The notes under the pieces are model-generated. The model was not told the DNA's origin. It worked only from the letters and a program-made list of their open reading frames with translations, and did not search any database. The translations under genes and the position numbers were made by a program. From an uncultured Treponema sp. (GTDB lineage Bacteria > Spirochaetota > Spirochaetia > Treponematales > Treponemataceae), in assembly GCA_946186185.1 (NCBI GenBank), contig CAMHMJ010000016.1:1-64000 (forward strand): DNA of 64,000 nucleotides. Direction: 5' to 3'. Every line of letters begins with the position of its first letter. Within the stretch, counting starts at the first letter, position 1. Shown one piece after another: positions 18,971-27,038 of the stretch.

Positions 18971-20197
18971 ATGAAAAAAAGGTTGCTGACGGCGCTGTTT
19001 TTTTGTTTTTCTTTGAGCGCGCTGTCTGTACATGCGGAAGATTCTCATATTTTTGGTGAAGGCGAGTGTACGCAGGAGGGCGGGGAGTTTACAAGTGCCG
19101 GCGGTGTGGTTTCTGGAGGGGCGAACCAGTGCGGCGAGACTGCCCGGGGCGTTGGAGATACCACTGTTGGTGGTGGCGGTGCTTCAAGCAGGGGTGTGGT
19201 GCCGGCTTTTTCTCTTCCGACGGTTTCTTTTGTTCTGGAGCCGCGGCTGGGGCTATCCAGCAGTTATTTCAGCGATTATCTTTACGGGTACGGCTCGATT
19301 TGGGATAAATCTAAACGGCTGATAAGCCGCCTGGACTGGAGGTGCGACAATATTCTGAAGCTGGGGTTCGGCGGGGCGCTGGAGATTGATTTTAGTCTGG
19401 TGCGTCTTTCCTTTGAGGGCTCCTGCCTTTTTAACATTCCAAATTCTTCGGGAGAAGATGATGGGGCGCTGTACGGAAGCTGCGGAACCATGTACGACAG
19501 CGACTGGCAAACTCCGGGAATGAAAACCTCCCTTTCGGTTCACGAGGTGGAGACGCCTTTTGGCTACGATTTTACGGCCGGAATGAAGCTTTGTCTTCCG
19601 GTGAAAGAGCATTTTACGGTGAGCTCCCGCCTTTCCTTTGTGCAGTACTATTCAAAGCTGTGTGCGGGCCACGGGGATGTGTGGAAGGGAACCACGAGAT
19701 ATACCGAGCTTGATGAAAATGTTCCCTGGAACAGTGATCAGGCGGTTTTCTTTAAGAAGAAAACCTATGGAATCGATTTGTTTAATACGATAAAGGCGGT
19801 TTTTGTGGATACGGGGTTTGACCTTAATTTTTCACGCTTCAGTATTAACGGAAATATTGGTTTTGCGCCCTGGGTTCTGGTGCACTCACAGGACCACCAT
19901 CACGGAAAGGAGGGCGGTTCCTGGTACGATATGAAGCAGGAAAGCTGGATGCTTCCGAAGCTGGAGTTTGAGTCTGTGGAAAGATTTTGGGAAAGCCTGC
20001 AGGAATTGCTGAAAAGTCAGTGGAATATTAATGTCTGGAAGTTCGGGCTTGGTGCCGGCGTAAGGATTATCGGGGAAAACAGCCTGAATTTTAATGCGGA
20101 AGCGGTTATGAGCGACCTGCTGATGGGGCTGGATGACACGGCCTTTTCTTTTACACGCTTTGATTTTGCGGTGAGCTACGGGGTTAAAATCTGGTAG
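18971..20197 (+). CDS. Exported protein, possible outer-membrane beta-barrel
   Basis: Signal peptide MKKRLLTALFFCFSLSALSVHAED; alternating aromatic/polar strands, C-terminal FDFAVSYGVKIW; Gly-rich segment after the signal peptide. ATG 18965 also possible. Confidence 0.7.
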   Translation: MKKRLLTALFFCFSLSALSVHAEDSHIFGEGECTQEGGEFTSAGGVVSGGANQCGETARGVGDTTVGGGGASSRGVVPAFSLPTVSFVLEPRLGLSSSYFSDYLYGYGSIWDKSKRLISRLDWRCDNILKLGFGGALEIDFSLVRLSFEGSCLFNIPNSSGEDDGALYGSCGTMYDSDWQTPGMKTSLSVHEVETPFGYDFTAGMKLCLPVKEHFTVSSRLSFVQYYSKLCAGHGDVWKGTTRYTELDENVPWNSDQAVFFKKKTYGIDLFNTIKAVFVDTGFDLNFSRFSINGNIGFAPWVLVHSQDHHHGKEGGSWYDMKQESWMLPKLEFESVERFWESLQELLKSQWNINVWKFGLGAGVRIIGENSLNFNAEAVMSDLLMGLDDTAFSFTRFDFAVSYGVKIW

Positions 20198-20346
20198 AGG
20201 ATTGATAGCGGAGGGCTCTTTGCGGGGGTGTGGTGGGTCTGCCCAGGCAGTGAATTCATCGCAGTGCGCCGGACAATTTTTTTAATGCAGAACTTCAAAT
20301 TCTCCTGTATAATTTAATATATGTATTTTTGGGGGAAGAAGGCTTG

Positions 20347-21729
20347 ATGGACTTTAGTGTTTCAGGAATCAGGAAAAGGCATTTTGAGCACTATTATATG
20401 CCGGACCGGTTTCTGGAAGAAATCTCGGATGAAAATCTTTCCCATATGTCACTGGTTTCTCTGATTTTATGGATTCTGGGGCTGGCAAATATTATTTTTG
20501 CAATCGTGAGGGCGGAAGGGGATTTTACCGGGAAAGCGCCTCATTTTGCCTATTATGGAATTGCCTTTATAACCTCATTTGTAGTTTTTATATGGACTCA
20601 GATTCTTTTGCGAAAGCAGGTGGCGATTGACCACAGACTAAAAAACCTTCCTGTCTGTTTTGGTATGATTGGCATGCAGGTGTGTTTTATCATGAACTTC
20701 TGGCCCGACGGCGTGATTTTCAGTCATTACAACGGCTTTGTTCTTCTTGCCTGCGAAGGAATTCTAACCGGTCTTTTTGTTCATATTTATCCTAACCTTT
20801 TTGATCTGATTCATCTGCCTTTTATCATTGTAATCTTCATAATCGAAATCGAACAGATTGGAATTGTGTGCGCTTCCAACATTCTGGTGTATTTTGCAAT
20901 TCTTCACACGATGGTTGTGTACAAATGGGTGAATACCCGGGAGCTTTTCCTTCAGCGGGAAAAAATGGCCGCCCTGAACGCAAACCTTTCCAAGGAAATT
21001 GATATTGCGGCAGACATTCAGAAAAACTTCTACACTTGTGATGTTTCCGATATTAATGGCTGGGAAGTGGGCTATTACAACAGGGCAATGGCCGGGGTTT
21101 CCGGTGACTTGTTTGCCTTTTACAAGCGGGACACCATTCTGGACGGTCTTGGAATTTTCGATGTTTCGGGGCACGGTATTTCTTCCGGACTTTTAACCAT
21201 GCTTGTAAAAAATATCATCGAGCAGGAATTTTACAAGAATTCCGGACGCAGTCTTGATAAGGTAATGTATGAGATTAACGACCGGGTAATTGAAGCAAAG
21301 GGTAATGTTGAAAATTATCTTACCGGAATTCTTTCAAGGGTGAAGGACAATACACTTGAATTTGTAAATGCCGGTCATCCGCTTCCACTTGTGTACACAA
21401 AGGGCGACGACAATATTGAGCTTTTTATCGAATCGCCGGAGGAAAGGTACGGTGTTATCGGTTTAAGGGATTTTCCTACAAAATATCAGGTTGAAAGCTT
21501 TGATTTTTCCCGGGGAGATGAAATGATTTTCTATTCCGACGGTATAATCGATGCTGTAAATTCTGAAGGACAGGAGTTTGGACGAGAGAGATTTATGGAT
21601 TGCGTAAAAAAATACGTTTCTCTTCAGGCAAAGGATCAGGTTAATTTTATTTCTGAAGAAGTGCGGCTTTTTCAGGGAAAATCTGCTCAGAAAGACGATG
21701 TGACACTGATTATTATTAAAAAAATTTAG
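20347..21729 (+). CDS. Membrane SpoIIE/PP2C-type serine phosphatase
   Basis: Six-TM-like N-terminus then AADIQKNFY...GVSGDLFAFY...IFDVSGHGISSGLLTMLVK...VNAGHPLPLVY...FYSDGIIDAVN. Confidence 0.93.
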   Translation: MDFSVSGIRKRHFEHYYMPDRFLEEISDENLSHMSLVSLILWILGLANIIFAIVRAEGDFTGKAPHFAYYGIAFITSFVVFIWTQILLRKQVAIDHRLKNLPVCFGMIGMQVCFIMNFWPDGVIFSHYNGFVLLACEGILTGLFVHIYPNLFDLIHLPFIIVIFIIEIEQIGIVCASNILVYFAILHTMVVYKWVNTRELFLQREKMAALNANLSKEIDIAADIQKNFYTCDVSDINGWEVGYYNRAMAGVSGDLFAFYKRDTILDGLGIFDVSGHGISSGLLTMLVKNIIEQEFYKNSGRSLDKVMYEINDRVIEAKGNVENYLTGILSRVKDNTLEFVNAGHPLPLVYTKGDDNIELFIESPEERYGVIGLRDFPTKYQVESFDFSRGDEMIFYSDGIIDAVNSEGQEFGRERFMDCVKKYVSLQAKDQVNFISEEVRLFQGKSAQKDDVTLIIIKKI

Positions 21730-21888
21730 TATAATGAAGTGACTGTGGACTTCGGGGATTTGGTTTCAGCGATTCTGCAATTCTGCATTTTTACTGAATT
21801 TTTTGTAAATTTAAGTAACCTTAAATCTTTTTTTGTTTTTTAAGTTTGCTTTTAAAATAAAAATGAAAAATAAATAGTGGAGGATACT

Positions 21889-23244
21889 ATGGGCTTAATA
21901 AAAGCACTTGGTGGTGCTGCTGGTGGAGTACTTGCAGACCAGTGGAAAGAGTATTTCTATTGTGATGCTCTTCCTGCAAATGTAATTGCTGTTCGCGGAA
22001 AGAAAAAGGTTTCCGGCCGTTCAAGCAATACAAAGGGTGATGAAAACATCATTACTCAGGGTTCAATCATCGCTGTTGCTGAAGGACAGTGTATGATCAT
22101 CGTTGAACAGGGAAAAGTAGTTGATATTTGTGCAGAAGCAGGTGAATACAAATTTGATGCTTCAACAGAACCTTCTATTTTTGCCGGAAACTTTGGAAAA
22201 GGCCTTTTAAACAGCTTTAAGAACTTTGGAAAGCGTTTCACATTCGGTGGAGAAGCTCCAAAGGATCAGCGCGTTTATTATTTGAATACAAAGGAAATGA
22301 TTGGCAACAAGTTCGGTACACCTCAGGCTGTTCCGTTCCGCGTTGTTGATGAAAGAGCAGGAATCGATATCGACGTTTCTGTACGCTGTTTCGGTGATTA
22401 CAGCTGGAAGCTTGCAGATCCGCTTTTGTTCTACAAGAACGTTTGTGGAAACGTAACTGGTGAATACACTCGTGAAGAGCTTGAAGGCCAGTTGAAGAGC
22501 GAATTCCTTGGTGCTCTTCAGCCTGCATTTGCAAAAATCAGTGCTCAGGGTGTTCGCTACTCACAGGTTCCGGGACACACACTTGAGCTTGCTCAGGCTT
22601 TGAAGGAAGTTCTTACTGAACAGTGGACTGAATACCGCGGTATCGAAATCGTACGTGTGGGTGTTGCTTCTATCAGCGCAACTGAAGAAGACGAGAAGAT
22701 GCTCAAAGAGCTTCAGAAGACTGCTGCATTCCGCGATCCTACTATGGGTGCAGCTTACCTTGTTGGAGCACAGGCAGAAGCTATGAAGGCAGCTGCTTCA
22801 AACCAGGGTGCAGGAAGCGCAATGGCATTTATGGGTATGAATATGGCTGGTCAGGCCGGCGGATTCAATGCTCAGAACCTTTACGCAATGGGCGCTCAGA
22901 ACGCACAGAATGCTTCGGCTAACGCAGGTGCTGCAGGTGGAGCCGCTGGCGGTGCTTCTGGTGCAGCAGCAGGTGGCTGGAAATGTGCCTGCGGTGCAAC
23001 TGCAACAGGCAAGTTCTGTCCTGAATGTGGAAAACCAAAGCCGGCTGAAGAAGGCTTCTGGACCTGCTCTTGTGGTGCACAGAACAAAGGTAAATTCTGC
23101 GCAGAATGTGGTGCAAAGAAACCTGCCGGCGTTCCTCAGTACAAGTGCGACAAGTGCGGCTGGGAACCACCGAAGGGAACTAAACCTCCGAAGTTCTGTC
23201 CTGAATGCGGCGATCCTTTTGATGATGGCGACATCGTTCAGTAA
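21889..23244 (+). CDS. SPFH-domain protein with C-terminal zinc ribbons
   Basis: MGLIKALGGAAGGVLADQWKEYFYCDALP...; C-terminal CACGATATGKFCPECG, CSCGAQNKGKFCAECG, CDKCGW...FCPECG. RBS GGAGG. Confidence 0.92.
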   Translation: MGLIKALGGAAGGVLADQWKEYFYCDALPANVIAVRGKKKVSGRSSNTKGDENIITQGSIIAVAEGQCMIIVEQGKVVDICAEAGEYKFDASTEPSIFAGNFGKGLLNSFKNFGKRFTFGGEAPKDQRVYYLNTKEMIGNKFGTPQAVPFRVVDERAGIDIDVSVRCFGDYSWKLADPLLFYKNVCGNVTGEYTREELEGQLKSEFLGALQPAFAKISAQGVRYSQVPGHTLELAQALKEVLTEQWTEYRGIEIVRVGVASISATEEDEKMLKELQKTAAFRDPTMGAAYLVGAQAEAMKAAASNQGAGSAMAFMGMNMAGQAGGFNAQNLYAMGAQNAQNASANAGAAGGAAGGASGAAAGGWKCACGATATGKFCPECGKPKPAEEGFWTCSCGAQNKGKFCAECGAKKPAGVPQYKCDKCGWEPPKGTKPPKFCPECGDPFDDGDIVQ

Positions 23245-23298
23245 ACTTGAACTGAAAGTTATGAAAGCCAGGCGGCACTTTTGCCGCTGCTAGATAAT

Positions 23299-23334
23299 AA
23301 AAGTCCGGAACTGCGCTTTCCGGACTTTTTTTTT
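23299..23334. terminator. Strong intrinsic terminator
   Basis: AAAAGTCCGGAA-ctgcgc-TTTCCGGACTTTTTTTT. Confidence 0.88.
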
Positions 23335-23573
23335 GTGTTCCAGTGCCGCCACTGGAGCTTTGGTGAAGCTGCGGACTTGAAGGAAAGGTTTTGCGGGCGC
23401 CTATGGAAGCCTGCGACTGGAAGGAGCAGTGCGGAGCGGAACCAGACTGACGAAGGAAGTCTGGTGAAGCGGAGCACCGAGCCTCTGGCGGGGGCTGGAA
23501 CAGGCGTAGGTGGATGCCTTCCCGCCTAAATAAAAAACTAGTCAATCGGGCATTCGGGTTGTATAATTAAAGA

Positions 23574-23918
23574 ATGGAAAATCAGACAATTGTAACGGAC
23601 AGCCCAGTTGGGCGACATTTGGATCAGATAGCGGAGTCAAAACCGGCCAGTTATCTTATGTTTAACAAGCAGAAAATCGAGCTTGTGGCAAAAATCACTA
23701 TTGGCCGCGAATATGACAACAGCGTTGTGGTTGATAATAAGCTTGCAAGCCGTCATCATGCCGTAATTCAGAAAATCAAGGACGCTTATTTTATCAAGGA
23801 CGAAAACAGCACCAACGGAACTTTTGTAAACGGACTGAAAATTCCTGAAGGTAAGTATGTCCGCCTTAATCTTGGTGACAAAATTACCATTGGAACGGCA
23901 AATCTTGTAATTTCGTAG
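23574..23918 (+). CDS. FHA-domain protein
   Basis: ITIGREYDNSVVVDNKLASRHHAVIQKIKDAYFIKDENSTNGTFVNG...GDKITIG. Confidence 0.95.
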   Translation: MENQTIVTDSPVGRHLDQIAESKPASYLMFNKQKIELVAKITIGREYDNSVVVDNKLASRHHAVIQKIKDAYFIKDENSTNGTFVNGLKIPEGKYVRLNLGDKITIGTANLVIS

Positions 23919-23926
23919 GTTCTGCA

Positions 23927-25276
23927 TTGAATGAGCTTTACTTGCAGCTGAAGAACCTTTCCCTGGCGGAAAACCTTCCTGAACACGAATATTTATTTTC
24001 TCTTGCGGATAAAGCATCGTCACTTCTTGAAAAAGAGGTGGCCTGGTACCGTGCGCCGGCAAAAAACGGAAATGGGGGCGGTCTTCTGGATTTTACGGAG
24101 GAAGCCCGGAGTTCTGTTGTAACACGGGGTGTGTCAGCAGGGGAAGAAGCGGCATCTCGTGGGGCTGGAGATGTGTCCGGGGTTCGAAGTGGTGTCGGCG
24201 GTGCGGTGGGTGCACGAGATGTTCCTGGGACTGCGGGTGGAGCGGTGAAAGCTGCTGCCGGGGCATGCGGGTATGTCGCGGGGGCTTCTGCTGGCGTGTG
24301 TGCGGCGGGAGTGCCGTTCCGTGCTCCAGTTGAAAAGCCCCTTATAATTGTTCCGGACCTGCACGCCCGGTCTTATTTTTTAATGCATATTCTGGATTTT
24401 ACGCTGCCAGCAGGGTTCGTTTCCGGTACGGGATTTGTTATGGGCAATGGTCGCGATGGCTCTTCCTGCGGACAGACTTCTTCCGGCGGGCAGAGTTCTG
24501 CTTCCACCAGCCAGATGTCCGGTGCGGGATGCGCCCTGACGGTATTTGAGGCCCTTTCCAAAAATCTTGTGAATGTGGTTTGCGTGGGAGATTTGCTTCA
24601 TTCGGAACTGAGGGGAAAAGCCCGGTGGCTTAGGGCGGCCCTTGAGTTTGAGGACGGAAACTTTACCGGGGAAGCCATGACGGAGGAAATGAAGGAGGGG
24701 CTCAGCCTGCTTTCCATGGTGATGGAGCTGAAATGCGCATTTCCTGAAAGCTTCCATGTTCTGAAAGGTAATCACGAAAATATTTTGAACGAAGCGGGGG
24801 ACGGAAATTACTCCTTTGGAAAGTTTGCCAATGAAGGTGAAATGTGCCGTCTTTTTATGGGGGAGCAGTACGGGGACGATGTTCTGTACGTGGTTTCCTG
24901 TTTTGAAAAGGCGCTCCCGCTTTTTGCGGCCTTCGATTCCTGCGTAATTTCCCATGCGGAGCCCCTTCGTGCCTATAGTCGGGAAGAACTGGTTGAAGGT
25001 CTTCTGAAGCCTGAGGTGATAAAGGGACTTACCTGGACGGAAAACGGAGCCAGCGAGCCGGGAAGCGTAAGTGCCATGATTTCAATTTTTGCGAATTACA
25101 GGCGCTTCAGGTTTCCGTGCTATTTTGGCGGCCACAGACCGGTTCGGGGAAAATATGCTCTCAGGCAGAACGGCAGTTATATTCAGTTTCATAATCCGGA
25201 AGAGGAAAATGTGGTTCTGATTTCGGGGCAGCGGGACTTTAATCCGGATACGGACATTGTCAGTGTAAACAGATAA
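23927..25276 (+). CDS. Metallophosphoesterase (PPP/calcineurin-like) with low-complexity insertions
   Basis: VPDLHARS, CVGDLLHSE, VLKGNHENI, VISHAEPLR metal motifs; two Gly/Ala/Ser-rich insertions. TTG start. Confidence 0.8.
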   Translation: MNELYLQLKNLSLAENLPEHEYLFSLADKASSLLEKEVAWYRAPAKNGNGGGLLDFTEEARSSVVTRGVSAGEEAASRGAGDVSGVRSGVGGAVGARDVPGTAGGAVKAAAGACGYVAGASAGVCAAGVPFRAPVEKPLIIVPDLHARSYFLMHILDFTLPAGFVSGTGFVMGNGRDGSSCGQTSSGGQSSASTSQMSGAGCALTVFEALSKNLVNVVCVGDLLHSELRGKARWLRAALEFEDGNFTGEAMTEEMKEGLSLLSMVMELKCAFPESFHVLKGNHENILNEAGDGNYSFGKFANEGEMCRLFMGEQYGDDVLYVVSCFEKALPLFAAFDSCVISHAEPLRAYSREELVEGLLKPEVIKGLTWTENGASEPGSVSAMISIFANYRRFRFPCYFGGHRPVRGKYALRQNGSYIQFHNPEEENVVLISGQRDFNPDTDIVSVNR

Positions 25277-25290
25277 ATCAAGGTGAAAAT

Positions 25291-26931
25291 ATGGCAGAAA
25301 ACTATCCTGAGTTTATTGGAAAATACAAGGTAAGCGGAATTATTGCGAAGGGCGGAATGGGCGTTGTTTACAAGGCGGTTCATCCGTCTCTTAAGCGTTA
25401 TGTCGTCATTAAAAAAATGACGGCCCGAAGGAATTCCTCCAATGTGGAACGCTTTAAGCGTGAAGCACAGATTCTGCTGGATTTGCAGAGTCCGTATATC
25501 GTTCATCTTTTTGATTATTTTACAGAGGGCGGCTACCGCTACATGGTTGAAGAGCTGGTTGACGGAATGGCCCTGGACAAGCTCATTCAGAAGCAGATAA
25601 TGCTTTCTCCTCAGCTGGCACTTTTGATTCTTCAGGATGCCTGTTTTGCGCTGAAATACGCCCATTCGAAGGATATCGTTCACCGGGACATTAAGCCGGG
25701 AAATATTCTGATTTCTAAGCGGGCGGAAATTAAGCTTGCGGATTTTGGAATTGCAAGCGATAAGGAGCAGAATACTGAGGAAGGTTCTTTGACCCAGACA
25801 GGTGTTGCCCTTGGAACTCCTGCCTACATGCCACCGGAGCAGTTTGAAAACAGCGCCATGGTGGATAAGAGGGCGGATATTTATGCCCTTGGAATCATGC
25901 TCTATGAGATGGTGACCGGTTCTAAACCATATCCGGGAACTCTCTCCATTGAAACTTTGAATACGATAAAAAAAGGAAAGTATATTTCTCCAAAAAAACT
26001 GAATAAAGATGTTCCGCCGGTGGTTTGCAAGCTGATAAAAAAAATGCTTCAGCCAAAAGCGAATCGCCGTTTTCAGTCTACGGCACCCATTATCAAAATC
26101 ATAAAGAAATATCTGAAGCACTACGACACCCACGCAATCAGGGTGCAGCTTGCAAAGCTGGTGCTTTCTGCTGAAAAGGTGGAGGAGCAGACTTTTGTTC
26201 CGAAGGATTTGAAAATCCGGAAGGTAAGGCGGATTGTGCTTTCCGTGGCGGGGGTTCTGGTTTTGTTTGCGGGCTGCTGGTTTTCGGGGCTTGTTCAGCG
26301 CTATGCATTGCGTCACTGGCTGACACCTGTTTCTATCGAAATGATTATGCCGTCTTCTGCCAGCGGCGGCGGCGATTTGCCGGTTAAGGCCTTCTTTTTT
26401 GAGAATGACGGGAAATCCATTCCGGAAGTTCGGGGAAGCGAACGGGTTCTTTCTGTAAGAAATGAAAAGCGGGGAAACGGTGGTTCCGGCAGTTCTGGTA
26501 CTGGTGGCGGGGCTTCCCAGGCGGGAAAACACAAGGTCTTCAGGGCCAAGGATGTTTTTCTGAGGCCGGGTGAGTACCGCGTAAAGGTTGCAGCCGGTCC
26601 TTATGTCTGGTGGCAGTCCTTTGAAGTAACCGCTGAAGAGAAAAAAATTACCTGCGATTTTCTTAAGGATATGCGCCGACCTATAAAGGTTGTTCCGAAT
26701 GTTACGGATGCCGTTTCCGGAAGCGACATAAGTGAAACAGCAAAAATCACTGTCTGGTATGGCGGTGCCTGGAAAGAAATTGCAGAGGTTCCTCAGGAAA
26801 AAATCTTGAGCGGAACGGTCTGGAAGTTCCGTTTTTCTGCAGCCGGTTACGAAGAAGAAATTTTCTCTCTCTGGTTTGACTGGTATCAGGACGAGCTTTT
26901 CTTAAGTGCAAAACTGACTCCAAAGGGCTGA
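25291..26931 (+). CDS. Ser/Thr protein kinase (PknB/Hanks type)
   Basis: IAKGGMGVVYKAVHPSLKRYVVIKKM, VHRDIKPGNILIS, LADFGIAS, GTPAYMPPEQF; TM after kinase domain. Confidence 0.96.
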   Translation: MAENYPEFIGKYKVSGIIAKGGMGVVYKAVHPSLKRYVVIKKMTARRNSSNVERFKREAQILLDLQSPYIVHLFDYFTEGGYRYMVEELVDGMALDKLIQKQIMLSPQLALLILQDACFALKYAHSKDIVHRDIKPGNILISKRAEIKLADFGIASDKEQNTEEGSLTQTGVALGTPAYMPPEQFENSAMVDKRADIYALGIMLYEMVTGSKPYPGTLSIETLNTIKKGKYISPKKLNKDVPPVVCKLIKKMLQPKANRRFQSTAPIIKIIKKYLKHYDTHAIRVQLAKLVLSAEKVEEQTFVPKDLKIRKVRRIVLSVAGVLVLFAGCWFSGLVQRYALRHWLTPVSIEMIMPSSASGGGDLPVKAFFFENDGKSIPEVRGSERVLSVRNEKRGNGGSGSSGTGGGASQAGKHKVFRAKDVFLRPGEYRVKVAAGPYVWWQSFEVTAEEKKITCDFLKDMRRPIKVVPNVTDAVSGSDISETAKITVWYGGAWKEIAEVPQEKILSGTVWKFRFSAAGYEEEIFSLWFDWYQDELFLSAKLTPKG

Positions 26932-27038
26932 GACACCCGCTAAACTTGGGGCTCCGGCAATCTTGTAGTTGAACTCCATATTTGTTCTTTTAACGGGCAA
27001 AATTTGACTTTTAACATTTTCATTATTATATTAAATTT

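Noticed and set aside
25189-26532. 447-aa minus-strand ORF
   Set aside because: Antisense to the phosphoesterase end and Ser/Thr kinase; composition typical of a shadow ORF and no domain.
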